Positions 54,101 to 64,000 are shown, counted from the first letter of the stretch. The stretch is 64,000 nt of DNA from Fulvivirga imtechensis AK7 (GCF_000331535.1 NZ_AMZN01000026.1:1-64000); one strand, 5' to 3'. Made by a program: numbers and translations. The notes: generated by a model from the sequence alone, not told the origin.

Positions 54101-56734
54101 TTGAGGATCCTAAGTCAAATTCTTTCTTGTCGTACAAAGGCTTTCAGGCTATTGCTAGCAACAGGCATGATCACCCTTTTTATCGGTGTCAATGCCCCTG
54201 AAGCTACTGCCCAGGAAAAGTCTAAGTACGAAAAGATCAACAAGAAAAAGAACAAAGAGAATCGAAGACTTAAGAGGCGGGGAGATAAAGGCAAATCAAA
54301 TAACAAAGCCCTCAGGAGTACCAAGCTCAAAATCCGGTCAAAGCAGGGTGAACGCGCGTTTAAAGGCGATATTACAGGTAGAAAATTTCAAACCAAGCGC
54401 TCTCATAGACCGAATTGGGGCGCTGCAGTAGCAAAGCCTAACCCATATGCCGGAAGGAAAAGAACCAGTGAAGGAAGTAGAGCCAAGGCGTTAAAGCAGA
54501 CACCACGTTATTCTGCCCGGCAAAGAGAAAAAGCGTGGAGAGGCGGCTCAGGAAGGGCTATAAACACCCAATCCAAGCGTATCACCTTTACAGGGAAAAG
54601 ATCATACCAACAACGCAACGCACAGTCCATCTCCCGAGACCCAGAGCGTCCACGGAAGATCACTCGTATTGTACCACGCTCCGCATCAGGAGCTTACAGG
54701 GTCAGGAAAAGAAAAAACCCATACGTATGGCGGGAAAGGTCCAAATGGGAAAGTGCATACCAGGGTGATATTACCGGCCGGAAGTTTCGCTCTAAGAGGA
54801 CACTGGAACGCCCCGGCATACAGCAACCACCCCGGGTAAAATACACCTCCTCAGGAGGGCGCAGAGGAGACCGTGCTTATGACGGTGAAATAAAAGGAGG
54901 CTATCGATCAGCTACCCGTACACGTGAAAAAGCATGGAAAAATGATATTTCAGGGAACAGGCTTCGGATCAGAACCTCCGAGAAGCCAAAGTTTAGTGGC
55001 TCTCAATTTCAAGCATACCCTAAAGGAAAAAGAAGGGGCGACAAAGCTTATAAGGGAAAAATAAAAGGTGGAGATTACCGCAGCATCTCCTCACGTAAAG
55101 AGAGAGCTGGAACTAAAGTTCGCACCTCAAAGCCCCCTGGCTCCGGCACTGTTAAGGCATGGAAATTTCAGGGAAATATCAAATCTGACAAACCACAAAA
55201 AGGTGGAGGTAGCATCAGTGGCAAACGCTGGAACAATAATGGACGTGCCATACAAGGCCGTGGTCCCAGAAGCCAGGATAATAGGATTGCCGGCTTCCAG
55301 GGCAATATTAAAGGTGGCCGAACATACAAAGGAGGCGGCAGCATCAGCGGCAAGCGCTGGAATAATAACGGAAAGGCTATTCAAAGCAGGCAACCACGAC
55401 CGCAGGACCTTAAAGTTGCCGGATTTCAAGGTAGAATAAAAGGAGGCAAAAAACCCCAAGGTGGCGGCAGCATCAGCGGCAAACGTTGGAATAATAACGG
55501 AAAGGCTATTCAAAGCAGGCAACCACGACCGCAGGACCTTAAGGTGGCAGGATTTCAGGGCAAGATAAAAGGTGGCAAAATATATAAGGGTGGTGGCAGC
55601 ATTAGCGGTAGGCAATGGAACAACAAAGGCAGGGCCATCCAAAGCCGGCAACCACGACCACAAGACATTGGAATAGCCAAATTTCAGGGAAATATAAAGG
55701 CGGGACGATCGGAGCGCGCCAGGGATAATTCCAGAAAGTCAGGCTCATACAAGGGAAAAATTCCTGCTTATATGTTACAGAAGGGGCCTAATGATGAACA
55801 TAAATTCACCGGAAACCTTAGGAAAAGACGTGGATATGTTAAAAACCCAAGTTCTGCCAAAGAAGCCTTGAAGGTAAAAGACATGAATCGCGATTATCGC
55901 AGAAATGCTAACTACCGAGGAAAATTGCCGGCATACATGTCAAAAAAGGGGCTAGATGATGAGCACCAATTCAGAGGCAGAATCAAACAACCTAAATACA
56001 AAAAAAGCCCTTATGCAGTAGATGAAGCATTAAAATCTCGCAAGCCTGGTAAGAATGAGAAGCTATCGGCTACTTTTAAGGGATTTAACAAAAGAGGATT
56101 TAAATACAAGAAAAATAAATCGGCCGATGACGAATCTTTGATGGTCAAAAAGCCAGGCAAAAATTATTTCAAAGGTGGTGAGTACCAGGGCAATATTAAG
56201 GTGACCTCAAAATACAAGAAGAGTCCATACTCAGCAGATGAATCGTTGAAAGCGCGTGCTCCGGGCAAAAACGAAAAACTTTCTGCCAATTTTCAGGGTT
56301 TCAATAAAAGAGGATTCAGATATACGAAAAATAAATCCGCATCTGACGAGGCCTTGAAAGTAAGGCCTCCGGGCAAAAACTATTTGGAAGGCGGGAAGTA
56401 TCAGGGGAATGTAAAGATGACCTGGAAATATAGTAAAAAGCCAAATGCTGCTGAAGGTGCCATGAAAGGAATAGGACCATCAAGAGCAGCCATTCAGGCC
56501 AGCAACTACCAGGGCAACATTAAAATGAAAAGAAAAAATGTTGCCGACAGACATCCGGACTTCAAATACCTGAGCAAATCCAGCAGTGGCAAGAGTGAAA
56601 AAGACAAAACATTCAGCTTTAAGTTATTCTGGTCAAAGCTATTTAAGAAAGAGGAAAACCAACCTGATCACTTAAAAGAAAAGGAAAGGAAACCTCGATA
56701 CGATAAAAGAGAACAGGGAATTTGGTATGACTAA
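54101..56734 (+). CDS. Secreted, highly basic repeat protein, unknown function
   Basis: An 877-aa protein rich in Arg, Lys, Gly and Asn. A TTG start (54101) leads into a signal segment (LLLATGMITLFIGVNAPEAT, likely cleavage near AQ). The mature part is almost all repeats: FKGDITGRKF-like units, then four 43-residue units with GGGSISGKRWNNNGKAIQ (from 55202), then two ~74-residue units with SADESLKARAPGKNEKLSAN and FQGFNKRGF. The C-terminal tail is basic. I recognise no domain; a surface or periplasmic matrix component is possible. The next gene overlaps it by 8 bp. Confidence 0.75.
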   Translation: MRILSQILSCRTKAFRLLLATGMITLFIGVNAPEATAQEKSKYEKINKKKNKENRRLKRRGDKGKSNNKALRSTKLKIRSKQGERAFKGDITGRKFQTKRSHRPNWGAAVAKPNPYAGRKRTSEGSRAKALKQTPRYSARQREKAWRGGSGRAINTQSKRITFTGKRSYQQRNAQSISRDPERPRKITRIVPRSASGAYRVRKRKNPYVWRERSKWESAYQGDITGRKFRSKRTLERPGIQQPPRVKYTSSGGRRGDRAYDGEIKGGYRSATRTREKAWKNDISGNRLRIRTSEKPKFSGSQFQAYPKGKRRGDKAYKGKIKGGDYRSISSRKERAGTKVRTSKPPGSGTVKAWKFQGNIKSDKPQKGGGSISGKRWNNNGRAIQGRGPRSQDNRIAGFQGNIKGGRTYKGGGSISGKRWNNNGKAIQSRQPRPQDLKVAGFQGRIKGGKKPQGGGSISGKRWNNNGKAIQSRQPRPQDLKVAGFQGKIKGGKIYKGGGSISGRQWNNKGRAIQSRQPRPQDIGIAKFQGNIKAGRSERARDNSRKSGSYKGKIPAYMLQKGPNDEHKFTGNLRKRRGYVKNPSSAKEALKVKDMNRDYRRNANYRGKLPAYMSKKGLDDEHQFRGRIKQPKYKKSPYAVDEALKSRKPGKNEKLSATFKGFNKRGFKYKKNKSADDESLMVKKPGKNYFKGGEYQGNIKVTSKYKKSPYSADESLKARAPGKNEKLSANFQGFNKRGFRYTKNKSASDEALKVRPPGKNYLEGGKYQGNVKMTWKYSKKPNAAEGAMKGIGPSRAAIQASNYQGNIKMKRKNVADRHPDFKYLSKSSSGKSEKDKTFSFKLFWSKLFKKEENQPDHLKEKERKPRYDKREQGIWYD
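55202..55717 (+). repeat. Four tandem 129-bp repeats inside the basic protein gene
   Basis: Unit starts at 55202, 55331, 55460 and 55589 keep an exact 129-nt (43-codon) period. The second and third units are nearly identical over about 80 bases, the first and fourth more diverged. In-frame period implies selection on the protein and possible copy-number variation. Confidence 0.9.
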
Positions 56735-57077
56735 TATGAATTGGATAAAACTAAGTACTTACGAAGATCTGGATAGGATAAAGGAAGAGTCCAAGAGCCA
56801 GCCCGTTGTAATTTTCAAGCACAGTACGCGATGTTCCATTAGCAGCATGGCGCTTAATCGCCTGGAGAGATCGTGGTCTCCCGAAGAAATGACAGAGGTA
56901 AAAGCCTACTACCTTGACCTGATCAGCTACAGGGACATTTCGAATCAAATATCATCGGAGTTTAACATTCGACACGAGTCGCCACAAGTACTCATTGTAA
57001 AAAATGGAGAAGTGATCTATGATAATTCTCACATGGGTATAAACTATGACGACATCAAAGAAGCCACTAAAAGTTAA
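56727..57077 (+). CDS. ytxJ: Bacillithiol system redox-active protein YtxJ
   Basis: A 116-aa monothiol thioredoxin-fold bacilliredoxin-like protein: VVIFKHSTRCSISSMALNRL with active Cys36, RDISNQISSEFNIRHESPQV and LIVKNGEVIYDNSHMGI. Such proteins remove bacillithiol from oxidised proteins. It overlaps the basic repeat protein gene by 8 bp. With bshC it supports bacillithiol metabolism. Confidence 0.9.
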   Translation: MTNMNWIKLSTYEDLDRIKEESKSQPVVIFKHSTRCSISSMALNRLERSWSPEEMTEVKAYYLDLISYRDISNQISSEFNIRHESPQVLIVKNGEVIYDNSHMGINYDDIKEATKS

Positions 57078-57471
57078 AAGTCACAGTTTGTTTGATTGTT
57101 TCCGATAAGCTGAGAGCTACCGGACAGGTAAGTGCCGCTCGTTTCAATTTTTCCTTTTGTACATCGGTGGCGTCCAAATGGGCAATTGAAAAACTGATCT
57201 TTACTTCTTCAATCTTCCGGGGATTAGCACCCATGATCTTCGTTACTTCTGCCTGAAGTCCGGTGAGATCGACATTTTCCCGATTAGCCGTAATACCCAT
57301 CAATGTCATCATGCAACTGCTCAGTGCAGAGCAAACAAGGTCGGTGGGAGAAAACGCCTCTCCTTTGCCATTATTATCTGTAGGCGCATCTGTAATGATA
57401 GTATTACCCGACTTGAGATGCCTGGCAGATGTTCGCAATTCACCGAGGTATTCAGTTGTCATTGAGTGCAT
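57067..57471 (-). CDS. OsmC family peroxiredoxin-like protein
   Basis: A 134-aa organic hydroperoxide-detoxifying OsmC/Ohr family protein. The two conserved Cys are Cys53 (SALSSCMMTLMG) and Cys116 (LTCPVALSLSE). It converges with ytxJ (11-bp overlap of 3' ends). YhfA-like OsmC relatives are also possible; the sequence alone does not separate them. Confidence 0.88.
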   Translation of the reverse strand: MHSMTTEYLGELRTSARHLKSGNTIITDAPTDNNGKGEAFSPTDLVCSALSSCMMTLMGITANRENVDLTGLQAEVTKIMGANPRKIEEVKISFSIAHLDATDVQKEKLKRAALTCPVALSLSETIKQTVTFNF

Positions 57472-57564
57472 AATGTTTCTAAATTATTAAACTATAATTT
57501 CGTAATTTGCGTTAGAGTTAATAATCCTTAAATTTAAAGAATCTTTTATTCCCATTGATTTGAT

Positions 57565-58293
57565 ATGCGCAAAATAGTGTTACTATTTTCATTATTTACT
57601 TTCCCTCTTCTCGGCTTCTCTCAAGGACTGGATGCGGATAACTATGAAAGTGAATTCATATGGGGTATTAATAAAAACACCTCCGGAGGATTGATCGGGG
57701 GTTTTGTAATTCGCAGTTCAAAACGCATCAACGACCGCTTGTATCAAAGTATAGGATTTGAACTGGTGAATGTGAAGCACCCTCTTGAAGTACGCAGAAA
57801 CTCAAGAATAACAGGAAATCTTTTTATCTATGGAAAAAGTAACTATCTATATGCGTTAAGAGGACAGTATGGTCGTGAATTGATTTTATTCAGAAAAGCC
57901 CCTCAGCAAGGAGTGGAGATCAAGGCTGTTGTGGCTATAGGCCCTTCAATAGGAATACTTGCTCCGTACTACATAGATTACGATGTAGATGGTAATATTA
58001 CTTCAATTGATACCAAAAAGGAGCAGTACGATCCCAACAAGCATAAATTCCAGGATATTCTGGGCACGGGCCACGTCCTACAGGGGATCCAGGAATCAAA
58101 AATTAAGCTCGGTGGAAACTTCAAAGCAGCACTAAGCTTTGAATTGGGCACGTTAAAAAGCCATGTAACAGGCTTCGAGGCAGGATTTTTACTAGATGCC
58201 TATACTGAAGAGATCACTTTGATGCCTACAGCAGAAAATAATGCTATTTTTCCAACCGCCTTCATCACTTTGTTTTATGGCAAGCGAAGATAA
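57565..58293 (+). CDS. Outer-membrane beta-barrel protein, hypothetical
   Basis: A 242-aa exported protein with signal peptide MRKIVLLFSLFTFPLLGFSQ and alternating-strand sequence (GGLIGGFVIRSSKRINDRLY, QSIGFELVNVKHPLEV, AFITLFYG at the end), suggesting an 8-10-stranded barrel. I recognise no named family. It lies 66 bp upstream of lipA, which has its own promoter motif. Confidence 0.65.
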   Translation: MRKIVLLFSLFTFPLLGFSQGLDADNYESEFIWGINKNTSGGLIGGFVIRSSKRINDRLYQSIGFELVNVKHPLEVRRNSRITGNLFIYGKSNYLYALRGQYGRELILFRKAPQQGVEIKAVVAIGPSIGILAPYYIDYDVDGNITSIDTKKEQYDPNKHKFQDILGTGHVLQGIQESKIKLGGNFKAALSFELGTLKSHVTGFEAGFLLDAYTEEITLMPTAENNAIFPTAFITLFYGKRR

Positions 58294-58303
58294 TGAATTG
58301 ATC

Positions 58304-58337
58304 TTTGCAACATTAAAACCTTAGTTTCCTAATTTTG
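58304..58337 (+). promoter_or_regulatory. Candidate lipA promoter
   Basis: TTTG at 58304-58307, a 22-nt spacer, and TAATTTTG at 58330-58337, 22 bp before the ATG. The spacer is at the long end of the Bacteroidota range. Confidence 0.5.
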
Positions 58338-58359
58338 CAGCGTAAAAAACAGATTCGCT

Positions 58360-59247
58360 ATGATAGAGCTTCCGGTAATTTCAGATGCAGACCAACCAAA
58401 AAAACGTAAACCTGACTGGCTTCGGGTAAAACTTCCCATAGGAAAAGAATATGCCCGGGTGAGAAAGCTCGTAGACAACCATAAGCTGCACACCATTTGC
58501 GAAAGCGGCAGTTGTCCTAACATGGGCGAATGCTGGGGAGCAGGTACAGCCACTTTTATGATACTGGGCAACGTGTGTACCCGTAGTTGCACCTTCTGTG
58601 CTGTGGCCACCGGCCGACCACCAGAGTACGACACTGAAGAGCCGAAACGGGTAGCGGAAGCCATAAAGCTAATGGGAGTAAAACATGCCGTGATCACATC
58701 AGTAAATAGAGACGAGTTGAAAGACCGTGGCGCGGAGATATGGTACCAAACAGTGGTAGAAACTAAAAAGTTAAGCCCGGAAACTACCATAGAGACCCTT
58801 ATTCCTGACGTGAAAGGCAACTGGGACGCTCTATATAGAATGATAGAAGGTGGACAGGAGGTTGTGTCTCATAATGTTGAAACTGTGGAACGCCTCTACA
58901 GGAGAGTTCGTCCGCAGGCAAAGTATCAAAGAAGTCTTGAGCAGATCAAGCTCATTAATGAGGCCGGAAAAAGAACAAAATCAGGCATCATGCTTGGTGT
59001 TGGAGAAACTCCTGATGAAGTACATAAAGCAATGGATGACCTGGCAGCTCATGGACTACATATATTAACTTTAGGACAATATTTACAACCCACGAAAAGG
59101 CACCTTGAAGTAGCGGAATTTATCCATCCCGATCAGTTCGCAGCCTACAAAGAGGAAGGTTTAAAAAGAGGCCTTAAATATGTGGAATCAGGTCCGTTGG
59201 TAAGGTCTTCATATCATGCTGAAAGACACGTAAACGTTCCAATATAA
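58360..59247 (+). CDS. lipA: Lipoyl synthase
   Basis: Radical-SAM enzyme that inserts sulfur into octanoyl groups on E2 and GcvH. The 295-aa sequence has both clusters: auxiliary cluster Cys47, Cys52, Cys58 ([12 protein letters not shown]) and radical SAM Cys73, Cys77, Cys80 (CTRSCTFC), plus the C-terminal [11 protein letters not shown] with the RSSYxA cluster ligand Ser. Clients encoded nearby are a 2-oxoacid dehydrogenase and the glycine cleavage system. Confidence 0.97.
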   Translation: MIELPVISDADQPKKRKPDWLRVKLPIGKEYARVRKLVDNHKLHTICESGSCPNMGECWGAGTATFMILGNVCTRSCTFCAVATGRPPEYDTEEPKRVAEAIKLMGVKHAVITSVNRDELKDRGAEIWYQTVVETKKLSPETTIETLIPDVKGNWDALYRMIEGGQEVVSHNVETVERLYRRVRPQAKYQRSLEQIKLINEAGKRTKSGIMLGVGETPDEVHKAMDDLAAHGLHILTLGQYLQPTKRHLEVAEFIHPDQFAAYKEEGLKRGLKYVESGPLVRSSYHAERHVNVPI

Positions 59248-59253
59248 CCGTTC

Positions 59254-59466
59254 ACAGTTTACAGTTCTGAGTTCTGAAGTTCTGAGTTCTGAGTTCCACC
59301 ATTCTCATAGTATTCGTGCCACTACTATCTTCTCACAGACGATAGTGGTGGCACGAATAGCTTGTACACACGAACTAAAACTTATCAACGCTTTCCGCTA
59401 ATTCCGGGACACATAAGAAGCAATAAACTTTTGACTCAAAACCGGGAACTCAGAACTGTAAACTGT
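59254..59466. repeat. Nested palindrome downstream of lipA
   Basis: A 213-bp structure with perfect 21-bp outer arms (59254-59274 and 59446-59466) and an inner 19-bp hairpin (59311-59329 and 59341-59359, one mismatch, 11-nt loop). The left arm continues into tandem GTTCTGA heptamers at 59264, 59271, 59279 and 59286. It fills most of 59248-59474 between lipA and the convergent M28 peptidase gene; no gene is visible inside. The inner hairpin could end transcripts from both sides but has no T run. Confidence 0.8.
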
Positions 59467-59474
59467 AAACAGGA

Positions 59475-61004
59475 TCAGTTTTTACCCATCTTCTGGTCTT
59501 GCAACTTATCAACAACCGGCCTGCTGTCACGATTGGCTAAAACCCATGCGGTATAAAATACCAGTTTCGCTCTCTTTGTCAGCATCTCAAAATTGATCTT
59601 ATCAATTGTGTCAGTGGGCTGATGGTAATCATCATGAGTACCATTGAAGTAGAAGATCACAGGAATGTTATTCTTGGCAAAATTCCAATGGTCTGATCTG
59701 TAGTAGATCCTGTCAGGGTGACTCTCATCGTTATATGTATAGTCCAGGTCAAATTGAGTGAAAGTGTCATTTACCTTCTCGCTGATCTCATGTAGTTCAG
59801 TCGATAGACGATTCGAACCAACCAGGTAAACATAATTTGGATTGTCCTTATGTGCCGGGTCTACCCTGCCGATCATGTCAATATTCAGATTCACCACAGT
59901 GTTCTCGAGCGGAAATATAGGATTGGCTGCATAGTACTCAGAGCCCAGCAAACCCTTTTCCTCGCCTGTTACCAGCATAAATAATATACTTCTTCTGGGT
60001 CCTTTTCCTTCCTCCTTAGCCTTGGTAAAAGCCTCAGCAAGCTCTATCACGGCTGAAACCCCCGATCCATCATCATCAGCGCCATTGTTAATCTCCTCTC
60101 CATCTCTTCCTATATGATCATAATGTGCAGTAATTACCAGCAGTTCGTCTTTTTTATCCGTTCCTTCCAGGTAACCTAAAACATTTTCAGTCTGAACTAA
60201 CTCAATATTCTGTTGGATTTTGTATGTCAACCCTGACGGCTTTATCTTTTTAAAGGCCGCTTTTTTATCTACTGCAGAAGCTGCTTCTTTCAACTCCACG
60301 GCAGATTTACCATATAGCTTTTCAGCCACAGAGGGAGAAAGGAAGAAAACACCCGGAGAAGAACTGGTAGCGGAGGGCTTTTCTACAGACAGTCGTCCTC
60401 CAGAAAGCCAGTGCTTGAACTGGTCGGCCACTCCGGCAAATTCCTCATCTGTAGAAGTACTTAACAGAAACACTGTCTTTGCTCCGGCCCTGGTAGCTAC
60501 CTCCATCACCGTACGTGCACCCTGAATATTGTCGATTACCGCAAAGACCCCTTTACCTTTAATATCCGCCGCTTTAAGATCCTCTTCCTGACCCTGACCA
60601 ATGAAAACCACCTCACTGGCAACCTCCCCTGCAGTGCTGGCCGACCCATAATAGATAATGTCTTTGAAATTATCATAGCGCACCTCTTTTACTTTGACAT
60701 AGATATCACCAGGCCTGCTTGTATAGAGCGCTACCGGCTGGTAGTAACTCATCATGCCACCGATCTGCACAGGGGCCTGAAGCCCAAGCTCTTCAAAATG
60801 GTGCCTGATAAAAGCTGCAGCCATCTTCTGTCCGCGGGTCCCGGTTTCACGTCCTTCGAGAGCATCCGAAGCAAGTATCGACAGGTAATCGTACAGATCA
60901 TCTTTTGTAATGGTCTCGGCATACTGTCGGGCATCCTGCTCGTTTTGCGCGTATGTACTGGCAAAGATCAGTCCCAACATCAGTGTTATCAACAATTTTT
61001 TCAT
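59475..61004 (-). CDS. Exported M28 family zinc aminopeptidase
   Basis: A 509-aa secreted or periplasmic peptidase: signal peptide (MKKLLITLMLGLIFASTYAQ), a protease-associated insert (about residues 100-270), and an M28 catalytic domain with zinc ligand His294 (HYDHIGRDG), then NNGADDDGSGVSAVIE, TGEEKGLLGSEYY and NLNIDMIGR. A later His in FNGTHDDYHQPTDT completes the site. The 235 bp between it and gcvP is a divergent promoter region. Confidence 0.93.
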   Translation of the reverse strand: MKKLLITLMLGLIFASTYAQNEQDARQYAETITKDDLYDYLSILASDALEGRETGTRGQKMAAAFIRHHFEELGLQAPVQIGGMMSYYQPVALYTSRPGDIYVKVKEVRYDNFKDIIYYGSASTAGEVASEVVFIGQGQEEDLKAADIKGKGVFAVIDNIQGARTVMEVATRAGAKTVFLLSTSTDEEFAGVADQFKHWLSGGRLSVEKPSATSSSPGVFFLSPSVAEKLYGKSAVELKEAASAVDKKAAFKKIKPSGLTYKIQQNIELVQTENVLGYLEGTDKKDELLVITAHYDHIGRDGEEINNGADDDGSGVSAVIELAEAFTKAKEEGKGPRRSILFMLVTGEEKGLLGSEYYAANPIFPLENTVVNLNIDMIGRVDPAHKDNPNYVYLVGSNRLSTELHEISEKVNDTFTQFDLDYTYNDESHPDRIYYRSDHWNFAKNNIPVIFYFNGTHDDYHQPTDTIDKINFEMLTKRAKLVFYTAWVLANRDSRPVVDKLQDQKMGKN

Positions 61005-61239
61005 CCTAATTTTTTGTTCAAGTAATGCAGTTATAACCCCTAAAATTAAGCAAAAACTTTATGGTGGTATGATTTTGTCCAGAATTTGTTATAAACGGTC
61101 AATTTCCTAGTGCTAACGTTTGCAATAGCCGTTTTTAGTTATTACGATCAGCGCTTTTCTGACAATAAAATCATACCTTTGCAAGCGAATTTAGCATGTG
61201 CATAATGCATGCCAAAAAGAACTTATTTTACTAAACTCG

Positions 61240-64000
61240 ATGAAACTAGATATCAACAATTTGGAGCGGTTTGACACCAGACATAACGGTCCGGATGAGC
61301 AGCAGATTCAGGAAATGTTGGAAGTAGTGAAAGCTAACTCTCTAGAAGAGTTAATCGATCAGACCATTCCTAAATCTATTCGACTAAAAGGCGAACTTAA
61401 TTTACCTGTTGCTAAAACAGAGTACAAGTTTCTACACGACTTTAAGAAGTTGGCACAACGGAACAAGATCTTCCGTTCGTACATTGGTACTGGTTATTAT
61501 AACTGCGTAGTACCCAATGTGATACTAAGAAATATCCTGGAAAACCCGGGATGGTATACAGCATACACGCCCTACCAGGCCGAAATCGCCCAGGGAAGGC
61601 TTGAAGCTTTGATCAATTTCCAGACCATGATCATCGATCTCACGGGTATGGAAATTGCAAATGCCTCTCTGCTGGATGAAGGCACCGCTGCCGCCGAGGC
61701 AATGAGTATGCTGGCAGGCGCCCGAAAAGGAGCACGCAAGAATGCCAATAAGTTCTTTATTGATGAAAACACTTTCCCTCAAACTATAAGCGTAATCAGG
61801 GCAAGGGCAATATCTATTGGTATTGACCTGGTTGTAGGAGACATAAGGGACCTGGATCTTACCGATCCCGAAATATACGGGGTACTGGTTCAGTATCCTA
61901 ACAATGATGGGGCCGTTATCGATCACTCTGCTTTCATTAGCGCTGCTAAGGAACAGGATGTATATGTTGCAGTGGCAGCCGATCTAATGAGTCTGTTGCT
62001 ATTGACATCACCGGGTGAAATGGGCGCTGATGTAGTGGTAGGCACCAGCCAAAGGTTTGGCGTGCCCATGGGTTACGGAGGCCCTCATGCTGCCTATTTT
62101 GCAACAAAAGATGCCTTTAAACGTCAGATCCCGGGCAGGATTATCGGTGCATCAGTAGACAGTCAGGGCAATAATGGCTACCGTATGGCATTGCAAACCC
62201 GCGAACAACACATCAGAAGAGAAAAAGCAACCTCCAACATTTGTACCGCACAAGTGCTGCTGGCTGTTATGGCGGGTATGTATGCCGTTTATCACGGGCC
62301 GAAAGGTCTGAAGAAAATCGCCACCAGAATACATGGCCTCACACAACTGCTCAATAAAGGTTTGGAGGATCTTGGTTATGAGCAATTAAATGATCACTAT
62401 TTCGATACCCTGAAAATAAAAGTTGGTGATTCGGCTGGTGTGCGCACTCTTGCACTTCAAAGTGAAATGAATTTCCGGTATTTCGACAACTGCGTGGGTA
62501 TTTCACTTGACGAAACCACACGCATTGATGACATAAAAGATATCCTGGACATATTTGCCAGGGCTGCCGGGAAGGCTCTGACAATAGACGTAGAGTCCGA
62601 GAGCAAAAACCTGGCGTTGAGCTGGCCTGATGCTTTAGTCAGAAAATCAGATTACCTGCAGCATCCGATCTTCAACATCCATCATTCGGAGCATGAGATG
62701 CTGCGCTATATTAAAAAACTGGAAAACAAAGACCTTTCTTTGGTTCACTCAATGATCTCGCTGGGCTCTTGTACCATGAAATTGAATGCTACCACTGAGA
62801 TGATCCCCGTAACCTGGCCTGAATTTGGCAACATACATCCATTCGCCCCTGAAGATCAGGCAGAAGGGTACCAGACGCTATTCGAAGAACTAAGTGAGTG
62901 GTTGTGTGAGATCACAGGATTTGCAGCAGTATCGCTGCAGCCAAATAGTGGCGCACAGGGAGAGTATGCCGGACTGATGGTGATTAAAGCCTACCATGAA
63001 AGCAGGGGTGATGGACATAGAAATGTAACTTTGATCCCTTCTTCAGCGCACGGCACCAACCCGGCCAGCGCAGTTTTGGCTGGTATGAAAGTAGTTATTG
63101 TACGCTGCGATGAGAAGGGAAACATTGATGTAGAGGATCTGAGAGCAAAGGCAGAGGAAAACAAAGACAATCTTTCTGCCCTGATGGTGACTTACCCTTC
63201 TACACACGGTGTATTTGAAGAAAGCATTATCGAGATCTGCGATATTATTCACCAAAATGGCGGCCAGGTATATATGGATGGTGCAAACATGAATGCGCAG
63301 GTCGGTCTTACAAGTCCTGCCAACATAGGAGCAGACGTATGCCATCTAAACCTACACAAAACCTTCTGCATCCCTCACGGAGGTGGCGGGCCAGGCATGG
63401 GCCCTATTGGGGTAGCCGAACAACTGAAGCCATTCCTTCCGGGTAATCCGATTGTCAAAACAGGAGGTAAACAAGCCATTGACGCTATTTCCGCTGCTCC
63501 CTGGGGTAGTGCAAGTATCCTGACTATCTCGTATGCATATATTGCTATGATGGGAAGAATGGGACTTAAGGCAGCCACTCAAATAGCCATACTGAATGCT
63601 AACTATATCAAAGAGAAATTGTCCGGCCACTACCCTGTATTATACGCAGGTAAAAACGGCAGATGTGCTCATGAAATGATCATCGACTGCCGTGAGTTCA
63701 AGAAAGCAGGAATTGAGGTAGAAGATATAGCAAAAAGGCTGATGGACTATGGCTTCCATGCCCCAACGGTATCATTCCCGGTAGCCGGAACAATGATGAT
63801 TGAGCCGACAGAAAGCGAGGCGCGTGAAGAGTTAGACAAATTCTGCGAAGCATTAATTGAGATCAGAAATGAGATCCGGGAAGTAGAAAACGGTCTGGCT
63901 GATAAGGAGAATAATGTACTAAAGAACGCCCCTCATACAGCTCCTTTGGTAACGAGCGACAGTTGGGATAAGCCATATAGCAGGGAAAAAGCAGCTTACC
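61240..64000 (+). CDS. gcvP: Glycine dehydrogenase (decarboxylating), P protein; right end outside the window
   Basis: The pyridoxal enzyme of the glycine cleavage system, single-chain type. 920 codons are seen from ATG 61240 with no stop; about 40 more residues are expected. The PLP lysine is Lys707 ([20 protein letters not shown]). N-terminal family sequence includes [19 protein letters not shown] and [25 protein letters not shown] box at 61174-61181, 58 bp upstream, resembles a -7 promoter element. Its lipoylated partner GcvH needs LipA. Confidence 0.96.
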   Translation, partial: MKLDINNLERFDTRHNGPDEQQIQEMLEVVKANSLEELIDQTIPKSIRLKGELNLPVAKTEYKFLHDFKKLAQRNKIFRSYIGTGYYNCVVPNVILRNILENPGWYTAYTPYQAEIAQGRLEALINFQTMIIDLTGMEIANASLLDEGTAAAEAMSMLAGARKGARKNANKFFIDENTFPQTISVIRARAISIGIDLVVGDIRDLDLTDPEIYGVLVQYPNNDGAVIDHSAFISAAKEQDVYVAVAADLMSLLLLTSPGEMGADVVVGTSQRFGVPMGYGGPHAAYFATKDAFKRQIPGRIIGASVDSQGNNGYRMALQTREQHIRREKATSNICTAQVLLAVMAGMYAVYHGPKGLKKIATRIHGLTQLLNKGLEDLGYEQLNDHYFDTLKIKVGDSAGVRTLALQSEMNFRYFDNCVGISLDETTRIDDIKDILDIFARAAGKALTIDVESESKNLALSWPDALVRKSDYLQHPIFNIHHSEHEMLRYIKKLENKDLSLVHSMISLGSCTMKLNATTEMIPVTWPEFGNIHPFAPEDQAEGYQTLFEELSEWLCEITGFAAVSLQPNSGAQGEYAGLMVIKAYHESRGDGHRNVTLIPSSAHGTNPASAVLAGMKVVIVRCDEKGNIDVEDLRAKAEENKDNLSALMVTYPSTHGVFEESIIEICDIIHQNGGQVYMDGANMNAQVGLTSPANIGADVCHLNLHKTFCIPHGGGGPGMGPIGVAEQLKPFLPGNPIVKTGGKQAIDAISAAPWGSASILTISYAYIAMMGRMGLKAATQIAILNANYIKEKLSGHYPVLYAGKNGRCAHEMIIDCREFKKAGIEVEDIAKRLMDYGFHAPTVSFPVAGTMMIEPTESEAREELDKFCEALIEIRNEIREVENGLADKENNVLKNAPHTAPLVTSDSWDKPYSREKAAY

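Noticed and set aside
55202-55717. Regular 129-bp repeats, possible CRISPR array
   Set aside because: Units are adjacent, in frame and coding, with no spacers.

Overview
The window reads as an ordinary chromosomal segment of a Bacteroidota bacterium, most likely order Cytophagales. The evidence is a T9SS C-terminal sorting domain, Bacteroidota-only families (DUF4295, the DUF6452/DUF6048 pair), TAnnTTTG-type promoter boxes, no visible Shine-Dalgarno sequences, frequent GTG/TTG starts, and bacillithiol genes (bshC, ytxJ). I saw no rRNA or tRNA gene, CRISPR array, prophage or intact insertion sequence.

Layout. 0-3.7 kb (mostly minus strand): a decayed small gene, the antiporter nhaD, about 500 bp without a recognisable gene, an orphan lanthipeptide-type precursor, and anmK. 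3.7-11.3 kb (plus): an envelope cluster of coaX, an outer-membrane protein, a TPR protein, lptC, a 56-aa membrane protein, a CBS/CorC membrane protein and a SurA/PpiD-type foldase. 11.3-15.1 kb: DUF493, a lipoprotein methyltransferase, pterin dehydratase, rsmI, a nitrilase-less Lnt-like membrane protein and an IMPase. 15.2-24.9 kb: murF, a T9SS FG-GAP protein, an aminotransferase/omega-amidase pair, def-ruvX-hemerythrin, and a C-terminal processing protease. 25-32 kb: rmuC, a methyltransferase, a GroES-like protein, hemB, rocD, rpmB-rpmG-DUF4295. 32-39.6 kb: ftsY, an AraC regulator with an SRPBCC protein, DUF6048/DUF6452, rimO, bshC, 5-FTHF cyclo-ligase. 39.6-52 kb (minus): an exported TPR-CHAT protein, a GreA-like factor, gltBD, and M16 peptidase-ispF-mnmD. 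52-64 kb: a fused 2-oxoacid dehydrogenase E1, a very basic repeat protein, ytxJ, OsmC, an outer-membrane protein, lipA, an M28 peptidase, and gcvP running off the right edge.

Functional links. lipA makes the lipoyl groups used by both the 2-oxoacid dehydrogenase and the glycine cleavage system (gcvP). bshC and ytxJ belong to bacillithiol chemistry. The aminotransferase and omega-amidase form a likely transamination/deamidation pair.

Most unusual signal. Two copies of a ~140-150 bp non-coding element (19283-19421 and 35262-35409) share near-identical ends with TG...CA termini and inverted repeats, lie between short direct repeats, contain three successive hairpins whose arms differ in sequence but stay paired, and share an identical 34-nt block. 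One copy sits in the signal-peptide codons of the DUF6048 gene, and both supply or coincide with the stop codon of a neighbouring gene. Other points of interest are the orphan RiPP precursor, the pseudogene at the left edge, the Arg/Lys/Gly-rich repeat protein and a 213-bp nested palindrome downstream of lipA.
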